Positions 13,915 to 25,000 of a stretch of 64,000 nucleotides of DNA are shown in pieces. A model generated the notes under the pieces. It was not told the origin of the DNA. It saw only the letters and a program-made list of their open reading frames with translations, and did no database searches. The stretch lies in assembly GCF_020379485.1 (NCBI RefSeq), contig NC_063446.1, positions 14,940,471 to 15,004,470 on the forward strand, in the 5' to 3' direction. Numbering within the stretch: the stretch's first letter is position 1; every line of letters begins with the position of its first letter. This stretch comes from Brassica napus (lineage: Eukaryota > Streptophyta > Magnoliopsida > Brassicales > Brassicaceae). Position numbers and translations under genes: made by a program.

Positions 13915-14013
13915 TTCCGCAGGCGCCGCCGCTGTCCGGCTGGCTCGGTTTGGGCTTGGGCCATAGGCCTTGGTGGAGGCCAGTCCAATAAATTTTTTAG
14001 TTTAAAAAAAAAA
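13915..14013 (+). other. GC-rich block with AATAAA and A tail (retroelement tail?)
   Basis: A GC-rich segment (13919-13985, starting GCAGGCGCCGCCGCTGTCC) is followed by CAATAAA and then a 10-base A run. This has the look of a processed transcript end or LINE/SINE 3' tail. No flanking duplication was identified. Confidence 0.4.
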
Positions 14014-14710
14014 GGAGGATGAACAGAAAAAAGCTAATGGCATGTATTCAATCTTGAGTGTGAAGTGATTTGATTTTTAGTGAGTTCTTAGATGATTTTA
14101 TACAAGCTAGAGTGTTCAAAATAGTTTTTGTTAAACCATTCTAAAATTTGATCTAAAACCATGATATTTGGATTTTAGGTTTTTTAGCTAATAAATTCCA
14201 ACAAAACATTAGAAAATTAGTTGAAAACTTTAAATATCACAACTTAATATATTTCGAATAGCAGTGGATTTTACTATACGTTATGAAATATAAAGTTCAA
14301 TAACAACAAATTTTACATAAGTTTTTGACATTAATATTTGAATAACAGTGAATTTCACAATACTTTATAAAATGTAAAGTTCAATAACAATTTTTACAAA
14401 AACAGTTTCAATAACAATGAATTTTAAATGAGTTTTTAAAAAATTTATATTTGAATATAGTGAATTATCATTTTAATAAAATCAACTCAAAACTCTCAGC
14501 TGAATACAATATCCTAATGTTACAGCTGCATTTTAAGATCTCAATAGTCAATACCTTACCGATAAAACCAGACAAACAAATCATAATGGGTTGCGGTGTA
14601 GAACGATCTCTATAACTTTTTTTTGGGTCAACAACCACACTAAGTCCAAAAGGCATGGCCTAGCAGGCATTGTTAATGACATTTTCTTAAAAGAATCTTG
14701 TTAGTAATAC
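14014..14710. other. AT-rich spacer
   Basis: No gene. A loose repeated phrase (AACAGTGAATTT with variants near 14260, 14345 and 14410) suggests short degenerate duplication. Confidence 0.4.
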
Positions 14711-14982
14711 CGGGAAATTTCAATTCTATGGTAAGTTTAATATCACTTTTCAAATTTATCATTAATGAATGACTATTTTCATAAATATCCTAAATTTGTA
14801 ATAAAATAACACTAAGCTAATTTTTTAAAATATTTATAGAACATTTATAAACTCAACCCCAACCTCTTAATACAAATCTTAAACAATAATCACTAGAGAA
14901 TAAACCCAAATGTTAGTGTATTTTTTGATTAGTGATATTTTTGAAAAATGATACTTAACTTGTGGTATCTAACAATTTTTCT
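14711..14982. mobile_element. Probable small MULE-like MITE
   Basis: The left end GGGAAATTTCAATTCTATGG resembles the reverse complement of the right end (AGAAAAATTGTTAGATACCA), and both continue into CACTTTTCAAA-type sequence. The flanks AGTAATACC and AATAATATA match at only 6 of 9 positions, so the call rests on the ends. Confidence 0.45.
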
Positions 14983-15377
14983 AATAATATATTATCTATT
15001 AAAATAAAAGTTACAACATTTCATTTATAATTTTTACGCTAAACTGTCTTTAAAAAAATTATAAATATGTTTTCTTACTAACTTAATTATATCCCAACAA
15101 TAAATATATTCCCAAACAAAAGATATCATATAACAACCTTCTAATTTAATTGAGACATTTATTTCATATAATCAATTATGCATAGATCAAACCTGAACGG
15201 CATCCCAAAAAAATAACTATTTCTAAAAATCGATGACAATTACAAATATTCTAATATTTTATAAATACTAGAATTTAACCCCCACATTCGTGCGAGTATT
15301 ATTTTATTTTATAAGCGTATAACTTTGATATTATAGTAACTATTTTAAATATATGATATACATTCTGGTGTTATATA

Positions 15378-15625
15378 CTCCCTCCGTTTCAAAAAGATAG
15401 ACTTTCTAACGTTTTCACACATATTAAGAAAACACATTAAATCACTATAATAAATGTACTGTTTTCTGCAATTTTCAATTTTCAATATCTTTTAATCAAT
15501 AGTAATTCAATAAAATCAATTAATTTTCTTGAAGTTTACAATTTTTTCATAGAAAACAAAAAATATCTATCTTTGTGAAACAATTTTTTTTTTCTAAAAA
15601 ATCTATCTTTTTGAAACGGGGGGAG
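15378..15625. mobile_element. Stowaway MITE
   Basis: The 248 bp element has terminal inverted repeats beginning CTCCCTCCGTTTCAAAAAG at the left and its near-perfect inverse (CTTTTTGAAACGGGGGGAG) at the right, flanked by TA on both sides. CTCCCTCCGTTTC is the canonical Stowaway (Tc1/mariner-derived) terminus. It has no coding capacity. Confidence 0.92.
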
Positions 15626-15800
15626 TATTATATAACTCTCCAAACATATACAATGTCTAGTTCGACATTATTAACATATAATAGTTTATGTTTTATATGA
15701 TTCACTTTGTTATTAATTGTTATTACATATTAATACATATTGAAAAACGATTTAAACAAAATTAATAAGATTTTATTTTAGAAATTTGTAACATTGTTAG

Positions 15801-16305
15801 TAGGGCTGAGATTTTTAACCAAATACGTCAAACCAAACCAAACCAAAATTTTGGTTAGTTCGGTGAGAAATTTGGTTCGATTCGGCAGGTTTATAACAAA
15901 ACTTTGGTTTTTGGTTTGGTATGGTAATTTAAGTTATTCGGTTTTTCAAAAAAAAATTGTTAACCAAATTTAACAAAACTAACCGAATAACCAAAATTTA
16001 TAACCAAAATTACCAAAAATTTTGAACCGAACTAACCAAATTAACCAATTTCTTAAACCAAACTAACCAAAGTAACCAAACTTTTGAACCAAAATTACCC
16101 GTATTTAACCGGATTTACCTAAAATTTTAATCGAAATATAAACGAAACCAAAACTTAAGTTAGTTTCAATATAAATTTTAAAAACCACACTACCGGATAC
16201 CAAACCGAACCAAACTAAACTTTTTTACGGTTCAATTTGGTGAGATTTTAGTCAGACCAAACTACCCGAACCGAATTGCCCGAAGTACCCAAACCCGCAT
16301 GCCTA
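15801..16305. mobile_element. Non-autonomous hAT-like element
   Basis: The 505 bp sequence is made of degenerate AACCAAAC / GGTTTGGTT words. The left end is TAGGGCTGAG and the reverse of the right end is TAGGCATGCGGG. It is flanked by 8 bp direct repeats ATTGTTAG (15793-15800) and ATTGTTAA (16306-16313), differing at one base. An 8 bp duplication and TAGGG ends point to the hAT superfamily. Confidence 0.7.
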
Positions 16306-16527
16306 ATTGTTAACATGGGGATTGTTTCTAATTTGTTAAATTGGATTCTTCATATTTTGAATCCAAAAGGGACAGGTTTTCAACCCTTTTAGATTGTATC
16401 CTATTGTTGTTCATTAAATATAATATAATTAACAAAATAATATATATCATACGTTTGTAATAAATATTTTTGTAAAATATTATTTTGGGAAATCTTGTTG
16501 GTAGAAAGATTCTTAGAAATATTTCAA

Positions 16528-17049
16528 GGGAAATTGCCACAAATACCACATTTATAGTACCATTTTCATGTTTACACTAATCACTTTTACTCTCAATTTT
16601 AATGAAGGGTAAAAGACACTTATACCCTAAGGTTAACTAATCTAGACTTGTGGTTTAGAGTTGAGGGGGTGGGGTGGGGTTTTTGGAATGTGAAATTTAG
16701 GATTCTAATAAATATATAAATAAATACTTAAAAAATAGAAAACTTTTTTTATAAAATAGTTTCAAACATAATTTTCGATTTTCAAAAATAAATTTTGAAA
16801 AAAAGAAAAGTTCGAAAAAAATTCAAAAAAACAAATTATAGAAAAGTTCGAATTTGAAAAAGTATAATTCGAAAATAAAAAAAAAATATTTATTTTTATT
16901 TATTTAAATAATAATTTATTATATATATCGATAACAAGGGTATAAGAGTCTTTTGATATTTAATGAAGAAGATATTTTTGAAAATGTCTCTTTGGTAGCG
17001 ATAAATGTGAAAAGTGGTACCATGAAAGTGGTAAACATAAAAATTTTCC
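16528..17049. mobile_element. Non-autonomous MULE (MITE), complete copy
   Basis: The 522 bp element starts GGGAAATTGCCACAAATACC, and its right end is an imperfect inverse (GGAAAATTTTTATGTTTACC). It is flanked by a perfect 9 bp direct repeat ATATTTCAA (16519-16527 and 17050-17058). It is non-coding. A truncated relative lies at 50788-51198. Confidence 0.85.
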
Positions 17050-18205
17050 ATATTTCAAACACTAAACATTTTCAAAATTCAGAATATTAAAGAGATTATT
17101 AATGGAATAGATATTATTAGTTTGATCTATTGTTAGTAATCTTTATATTGGATACATGGTAGTTGTTTATAATAGACTGGTTCAGCATAAACTTTTCTAT
17201 GGTAGATTTTTTTAATGACTCTATTTTAATAGAGTAGATGGTCATGTAAATTTATCAAACTATCTCAATACTATAACAAAAACCTACAAAGATTTCAATC
17301 TTAACAATTTTGTTCAAATTTGAACAAGCTTTATTTAATATACAAAATAGTTAGATTTGTATTCATGAATAAATGACAAATTTATGGCATACCACGTTGA
17401 ATGAGTAACATTCAACCGTAATATGGAAAACTAACACATATACAAACAATAAAAAACAGTCGATAAATCATAATTTTTATTCATTACAGACTGAAAATCA
17501 CCAAGTTAAAATTATATTAACTAGTCGCAACCGCCTCTGAAAATTTTAAGGTTAGGAGCATCTCCAGTGAGGATCATTTTAATTTTCCAATTATAGAATT
17601 CATTTTTTTCTTATCCCAACAATAAAAATATTTCCAAACGAAAAGATAACATATCTCGCAGGTTTTATTGATACATCATATATTTATATTTAATATAACC
17701 AATTATGTATAGATCAAACTTTAATTGCATTCCAAAAAATTAATTTTTAAAAATAAATGATAACTAATTTATAAACTTCTAATATTTAATAAATAAATAC
17801 GGTCATGTAAATTTTTATATATCGAACTATCTTAATATTATAAAAAAAACTACAAAGATTTGAGGAAGCTTTATTTAATATACACAAGCACACTAAAAAG
17901 TTAGATTATAAATAAATAGAATAAAACATAGTCCATATAATAAAACATGAATACATGACATAACTATGTAGCATGTTGTTCAAAACAAAAACTTATGTAG
18001 CAATCACTTTGAATGGATTAACATTCAACCACAACGACAACCAACACATATACTACCGTCGATCAATCATAAGTGTTATCAATTACAAACCGATAAAACA
18101 CCAGTTAAAATTATATTAACTAGTGACAACCGCTTCTGAAAATGTTAAGATTTAGAAAATATCCACTGAGGAATTCATTTTGAGTTTTCCAGTTATAAAA
18201 TATTA

Positions 18206-18749
18206 TTATCTTATTATATTTTCTAATGAAGACCAGATATAAAAAATACTTATTTGATTTCCGTAAAATGAATCATGTTCAATACAAGGAAATGTACAAG
18301 TACCAGATTCGTTGACAGAAAATTTCGCCTCTTTGCTAGTTGCTGACAGATCATCTAGAAATATAATGTGCACTTAAAATATATCTCATATATTGGGATC
18401 CAAAAACAACTATTTCAAATTCATATAGTCATACAATCTCATGAAAATACGAAAATATCTCTCTCGAATCGTCAAATGAGGCTGACTCTCCCATTATATG
18501 CTTCAGTGAGTGCTAGCTGCTAAGGTTATAACGTAGATGGAAAACAATTACATCGGTGTACGATTAGCAAAACTATATTACATATAGTTATCTTTTTCAG
18601 TAACCTCTTAAACTACATATTAATGACGATTCTAATTTTTATATATTATTGAGATAGAAAAATATTCTTAAAAAAACTGTTTGAGATAGAAAATTTATCT
18701 ACCAGTCAGGGACCTGATTGCCAATACAGAAATCTGTGTGCCACCAAGC
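18206..18749. other. Spacer between repeat block and Helitron
   Basis: No gene. The sequence is somewhat less AT-biased than its surroundings, but all frames are short. Confidence 0.4.
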
Positions 18750-19541
18750 TTTTTATATATTAAAACAGAAGTCACAACCTTGATTCATGTGTGATTTTTA
18801 AAAAAATGAACTTAATAGATTTATTCCTAGAAAGTCATGTTATATTTAATATCTAATCTTATCATTTAAATTTTGGGCTTACCATAATTTTTATTGGGCT
18901 ATCAATAATTGGATTTAAACAATAGATGATCCATTGGATTTATAGATAGTATAAATTAAATAGATAGAATTTAACGTTGTAATACTATACCTCTATATGC
19001 TAAATATTTAAATATTTGTCGATGTTAACTTTTAAAATTATAAAGATTTTTTTTTTAAATAACAAAAATCATATTATCTAACAATGATTAATCCTTACTA
19101 CCTTAAACCAATGAAAATAAATTTTAAACTATATAGTTTATTTTAAAAATTAAACAAATGCTAAATGTTTAATTATTTACTTGATAATATTAATCTATGA
19201 AGCGAAAAGTTTAATTTTTTAAAAACTTTCTAAATTTGTGAAATGTTACAATATTTTTGAATATGACAATAAAACAATATTTAATAATCTTTATATATAT
19301 AGTTATGATTTTAATAATAAAATAATAATTCAAAAATATATATATAGAAGAAGATACAAATACATGTGAAAGTTTGAAACAATCTATTCAATGAAAAAAA
19401 TATACAGTAAAATTATGTTATTATGTGTTAAAAATTGATAGATACATATATATTATAATATATCCCAATTTAGAATTGAAAACAAAATATTTATATAAAA
19501 ATAAATGAAAACAAAAACCCGCTGGGCGGGTCGTGATCTAG
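18750..19541 (+). mobile_element. Short non-autonomous Helitron downstream of chitinase-like gene 2
   Basis: The 5' end reads TTTTTATATATTAAAACAGAAGTC, close to other Helitron heads in this window. The 3' end has a short hairpin (CCCGC-TG-GGCGGG), then TCGTGAT and CTAG (19538-19541), followed by T. It is about 0.8 kb with no gene. It ends 93 bp from the stop codon of the chitinase-like gene, so it may supply or alter that gene's 3' UTR. Confidence 0.75.
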
Positions 19542-19634
19542 TTACTTGATTAATTTGCAAGACGTTTAAACTTTAACATCCTCAATAATAAATTATAATT
19601 AATTCAAATTAATGTTACATTATTTGATGTTGTT

Positions 19635-20935
19635 TTAACAAGACAGACCTTCATCAGGAGTAACCCCAAGGATCTTGCACAAGTCCACGTATTGCTTAAC
19701 CAAGTTCTTAGTATCGTCAGGATGTAAGTTATCGCATAGTCGACCGTCCACTCTTTTCGAGGTTTCTCCAAATCCTAAGTACAAAGCTGGACGCACATTT
19801 GTGGTCCAGAACCACAATGCCAATTTGAAAGCCACTTCCGGGCTATGAGCCACCATATCCGGATCTTTCAACATAGGCAACCTAAGGAATATGCCGGCTG
19901 CACCATAGTACTCGTTCCATCTGATTGACTGAAGCGGACCACGACCATAGTATTGCTTTCCCGGTTCACAAGGATACTTCTTGCTCGGAGAACAGTACCT
20001 CCCTCTCGCTTTATCTTCTTTGTAACAAAAGCCTTGAATTTAACACAATACATCTTATTAGTAGGCCCTCGCATAAATTGCTGCTTTCAGAGTGAGTTGA
20101 ATTTTGGTGCACAGTAAAAAATCACATTCGTTTGTACAATATCTTTAAGGATTAAAAAAGCTGTTTTGTAGATAAAAATGAAAGGTTTTCATAAAAAATA
20201 AATAAACATCGTGTTTTAAAGTAATAAAAATATTGAATCTAAGAGATTGTAAAAAATTTGTTCATATAATCAATATATATATAAACCATAAACGAATATT
20301 TGTCTCAAATCGTATTTCTCTTTAGAGTGTTTTGCTTTCTTCTTGTTTAATTTGTGTATGTTCACAACAAAAATGTGTTATTGTTCAAGATCCTGTAAAC
20401 GCAGCCATAGTTTGAAAATCTTACGGTGGCCATGGATAAAGGGGGATCTCATGAAAACAGTTGTGTCCTTGGCTAGTATAGTGGACTTACCTTTAGATCC
20501 GTGGGCAAAATGAGTCAATATGGCTGCTATCTCGCGCTTAGCCACCGTTCCTTTATAGGCTTGGAACGATTTAACCGCCGAGATAAAAGCCTGGTGAGTG
20601 TAGAACCCTTTTGCCGGGCAGTTGTTTCCTACTTTGCTCATGATGCGTTTGAACAACGATGGTGTGACAATGCTCTCTATTGGACCGCGTGGACCGGCGC
20701 TGACGTTGTAGTCGAATCCATATGATTTGTTTTTGAGATTGCAAAGGCCACTGAAGCACCAAAAGCCACACTGGTCATCTTTGATTCCACAGGAACCCCA
20801 CGAGCTGCAACACTCTTTGAGGCCTGGACACCCAGTGCTTTGGCAATCCTGCGAGAACACAGTTTTGGCCATGACTGCAAACGCGAGGAAGAAAGACAGG
20901 AGAGCGTTTTCAACAGTCGCGTTTCGGTTCGACAT
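19635..20935 (-). CDS. Hevein-domain chitinase-like protein, catalytic Glu lost, gene 2
   Basis: Class IV chitinase homologue of 280 residues. Exons are 20935-20491 and 20032-19635 on the minus strand, with a 458 bp intron (GTAAG donor, TCAAG acceptor, phase 1). A signal peptide (about 1-28) precedes a hevein domain that keeps all eight cysteines, then a GH19 fold ending in GLSC. The first catalytic glutamate, normally in H-E-[TS]-G, is Gly146 (HFAHGSKG), and the second is Asp155 (CYKED). The substrate loop has an extra Ser (GRGPLQSIRW) and WNEYYG in place of WNYNYG. It is therefore unlikely to cleave chitin, but could still bind it in the apoplast. The frame is fully open and splice sites are consensus, so this is not a simple dead gene. 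It shares these changes with gene 3. The alternative is a young pseudogene. Confidence 0.88.
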
Positions 20936-22037
20936 ATTTTTTTTTCCGTTTGATGGAGTTAGTTGTAAAATCAGCCATGTGAAGAAAACTGGTTGGTTTG
21001 TGAACGTATATGTAATGCAAACCTAGTCAGCTACGTGTAAAATTAATTAATTATTTCTTTACGATTAATGAAGTCCTTTTAATTTAATTCAGTTCAAAAT
21101 TCTTTCTTTGTAACTAATATAACAATAACTTACACCAACAACAAAATACAGTAAGCTTTTGTTCGCCAGTAGTGGAGATATCAATAATGCTCACTAGCTA
21201 GATGTAGTATCTGACAATATAATTATGAAGAGCTGGATGTCGCCATCATCTATAAAGATTAATTAAATAAAACATCAGTAAAAACATAAACTACATCTCG
21301 GCATCTAGATTAAAAACTAGCAAGAAAGTTTAGTGTGATTGATTCAGCTTGATTATTAAAGCAAATATTTTAGTAACCGGATCTCTCAACCCATTTTGGG
21401 GTAAAATTTCGAACTAAAACTTAAAGTCTCTCTTTCAACCTCATTCTGTGCTTGAATGATTACTATATATTGGATGTGGGTTGGTGACTTGGTGGGTGAC
21501 TGGGATATCATAAATAAAGGTTTTTGAATCACCTTCTTTTACTCATTTTCTTGCTTTTCATCCTTCATGTTCTCCCCATGTCGCAGGCTTCTTCTTTTTC
21601 TATTATTATTCAGTCATTACCATTATACCAAATTTGATGAACCCATGTGGTAACTTATCGAGAACATAAACACCATTTACCACTAAACAATAAATCTTCG
21701 CCTTGGATACAATTTTATAGTACCTTAATATTTCGTTTTAGTCATTATTTTATAATATTATCAAGATTTTTTTCTCTACATAACAACTTTTTACGAACTG
21801 AAAAGAGCTTTACTATATATTTCTTAACTGAACTGATTTCTTGTATTCTAAATGAAAAAAGAAACATTTATTAAAGTTTGTCATTTTGATTGTTTATAAA
21901 ATTCATAGATTCCTTGAGGTAGATAGGTTCGAATTATTACAAGTAGTATATATATATATATATATATTATTTTTTGCTTTTTTGTCAACTATATATATAT
22001 ATTTTTTTTTTAAATGGTAGTGATAGCATATTAGTGA
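20936..22037. other. Upstream region of gene 2 / downstream of gene 3
   Basis: At the position matching the TATA box of gene 4 (about 75 bp before the start codon), the minus strand reads TTACATATACGTTC (about 21003-21016) instead of CTATAAATACG, so the element is degraded. A TA microsatellite lies at about 21946-21967. No other gene was recognised; the frame at 21647-21874 is low-complexity. Confidence 0.5.
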
Positions 22038-25000
22038 CTAAAAACAATCGAGACCTTGATCAGGAGTGACCCCAAGCATCTTGCAGAACTCTATGTATTG
22101 TTTGACCTTGCTATTCGGACCGTCGCGACGCCAGTTACTGCATTCTCGGCCATCGACCCTCTTTGTGATTTCACCAAATCCTAAGTACAAAGCCGGACGC
22201 ACGTTCCTATTCCAAAACCACATGGCGAATTTGAAAGCCACTTCTGGGCTACGAGCCACCAGATCTGGATCCTTCAGTAGAGGTAGCCCTAAGTGCTTGC
22301 AAGCCGCACCATAATACTCGTTCCACGTGATTGATTGGAGCAAACCGCGACCATAGTAGTATTTCCCTGGTTCACAAGGGTATTTCTTGCTCTTTGAACA
22401 GTACTTCTCGGGAGATATTTCTTCTTTGTAACAAAAGCCTTTACATAACATAAAATTAGTTAGAGGCATCCAAATTAACAAAAAATTGTAGTATAGATGT
22501 GATGATTATTGCAAAGGCCGATTCTGAAATTTATGGGGCTGAAACATTTAAAATGAATGTTGATTATACGATCTATGTAGAATAGTTCTGTATAATTTGT
22601 GAAACAAGACACATATTTTATATGTCCTTAGGATCGACCCTGATTACATTACTTTTAAACGCAAACGTGAATGTTGCATGTCAGCACACGAAAACTAATT
22701 TCAAAGGTTTGGAATGCAAACGTAAATTCAAGAGAAAATTTAAATAAATACACATATCTATTATTATAAGATACTTCTCTCACTCCTCATGTCTCCAACT
22801 CAGCCGCCGGCTAGATAAATCAAGCTCTCTCAGACTGACATGTGTCACTTAGTAACGAAACTCATCGTTTAAATGAAACGCGAGTTTTGATGGGCTTTCA
22901 ACGTTTATGGCATGTTGGGCTCTGGTATGTCGTTCTGTTCAGCCTGGATAGATGGGATTCGCCCTCTAACCTTAATTCCGCTCGATTGAAGAATCGCAAA
23001 TCGTCTCTTCTCTTCTTGCGATGGCGCCGCGTGATGTCTGTGCTTCCTTTCTCTGTCGGAAACGGCCTGAGCTGTGATTTCGTGATTAATCCTATTAACT
23101 CCATCGCCCACTATGAAGTCTTCAATGTGTCGTTCATATCTTCGAGGCAGTGTGTCATCTGTATAAATATGTGAGTATTTCTCATTCCGAACTCATCTTC
23201 TCTTCCTATCTCTTGCAATATACTGATTCGCGTTGTTATGGCTAAATCGAAAGTCTTCTTCACCGGAACCCTAAACGCATCCCCTCCTTGGATCCACAAG
23301 TGGCCTCCGTCTTCTGTCCGGGCTGGCGATTGCTCCAGGAATAAAGCGAGGGAGAGAATAAGTTGCGGAAAAACTGCAATCGAAAGGATTTCAGATACGG
23401 AAATTAAGATGTGGACGATAACGGCGAAGACGGTGGGGATGTGGAAGCCATAGGGAATTTGTTGGGGAGAGTGTGTGTGAGGCCTGATGTGATATTAGCT
23501 GAGGGAGAAGATGACAGTGACGATGAGGATGATGATACTGTGTTATTGCAATGGGATAAGAGAGAGGAAGTTTGATATCAGCCGAAGTTATCAGCCTTTT
23601 GTATACCAAGTATGAAAATGATTTTTTTTTTTTTTTGTGATCACATGAAATCCCAACTAAAATAATTTTCACTAATAAGATGTAACTCTGTTGCTTCTTA
23701 ATAATCTAATGATTTTGCTGTTTGGAGATTTTGCTCACAGGATGTCGTTGCCGATGTACAAAGCGGAGGAATTGTGGCGGAGAAAGAGCTTCAGCTATTG
23801 AACAAGCCTAATCATGTATTGACACCAGAGGAGGACGAGAATCAGTGTCGGAAAGCAGGCTATGGTCAGGTCCTGCATGAGCCCTTTCTGAAATTCTTAA
23901 AGCATGAAGATTGAAATGAATCGGAGGTTTCCCAGGAGACGGAGAGACTCGCCGAGTATTACGATCCCAAACCAGGTGAATTTGTGGTTGGTGTTGTGGA
24001 CCTGTGGTTTCTGGTAACGGGAACAAACTCGATGTGAGTATAGTTGCAGATATGTTGGGGACCATGATGACGAATGAGAAAGTTCCATTGTACTACAAAG
24101 AATTTGATTACTTGCTCTGTGATTTAAATTATGATGCTGAAGAATTCTTGGTTCATGGTAAAATGGGGATTGTTAGGGATGATGATGAATATGGTTTTTA
24201 AGTTGTGTAGTTTGCAAGGCAAGGCATGCGTATGGTGGAAATAGGACAATGATCTTTGCAGATGTTTTAGGGAGGACGTTGAGTGGAAGGCCTTTGCTTT
24301 CTTCTAGACGTTACTTTAGGAGAATAGGCATGTCTCTTTTTGTTCCTTGATTTCAAAAACTGTTATTGGTTGATGTATCAAGAAGATTCTAATAAAAAGT
24401 AGGTTGTTATGTGGCAGATCAAGCAGCTTAATGATACTGACGTTGAGATAACTGAGTGGGATATCTCTCATCAGAATTGAAGTAGGCTTCACATGTTTTT
24501 TTAGAGTTCATGCCATTTTAGTGGATTTAATAGTTAGGTTTTTGTTTAATCTCAGGGCTTGAGAGGTTCTATATTGTTGAAGAAAAAGTAAAGGAAGACT
24601 TTCTTTTTTTCTGCTGACTTGCAGTAAGCTTTTTGGTTTCACTGTTTCTATGATGGAAGCATGATAAAGCTTTAAGAGTTTCAGAGATAACAAGGAATTG
24701 TTTCAAAGTTGACGAACTCGATATACAAGCCGGACATAGCGAGATGTTGCAAGGATGTGTTAAAATCTAGGTAGTAGTAATCTATGACAAGACAAATCAT
24801 AAAAAAATTGGATGCTAAATGATGACGGAAAGACAGATGGAAATGAGGGAAGTTGATGATTGTGTGTGATAGCAGTAGAGAAGTACAAAAGAATAAAGGA
24901 TTTCACTTGGACCCCTTTTCATGATTTTCACTCTTAGTACTATAGATTTTTATTCTTCAACATGAGGCTTTAGATGTGACAACATCGTTTTCTACATTTC

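Larger units (their letters stand above)
15268..17238 (-). mobile_element. Non-autonomous Helitron with three nested elements
   Basis: On the minus strand the element starts TCTACTCTATTAAAATAGAG (from 17238) and ends in a GC-rich hairpin region followed by CTAG (15271-15268). It lies between A and T, the standard Helitron target. The tandem duplicate at 17610-18205 acts as a natural empty-site control for both borders. Its body carries a Stowaway MITE, a hAT element and a MULE MITE. Confidence 0.8.
15070..18205. repeat. About 590 bp tandem duplication, first copy split by a Helitron
   Basis: Unit 1 is 15070-15267 plus 17239-17609; unit 2 is 17610-18205. Shared landmarks include CCCAACAATAAA (start), AATTATGNATAGATCAAAC, GGTCATGTAAAT, GCTTTATTTAATATACA and AAATTATATTAACTAGT followed by CAACCGC. 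Divergence is considerable. Unit 1 is interrupted exactly where the minus-strand Helitron lies, and unit 2 preserves the uninterrupted order. Confidence 0.75.

Noticed and set aside
14995..15069. TCTATTAAAATAAAAGTTAC resembling a Helitron 5' head
   Set aside because: No matching plus-strand 3' end could be paired with it; it may be an eroded fragment.
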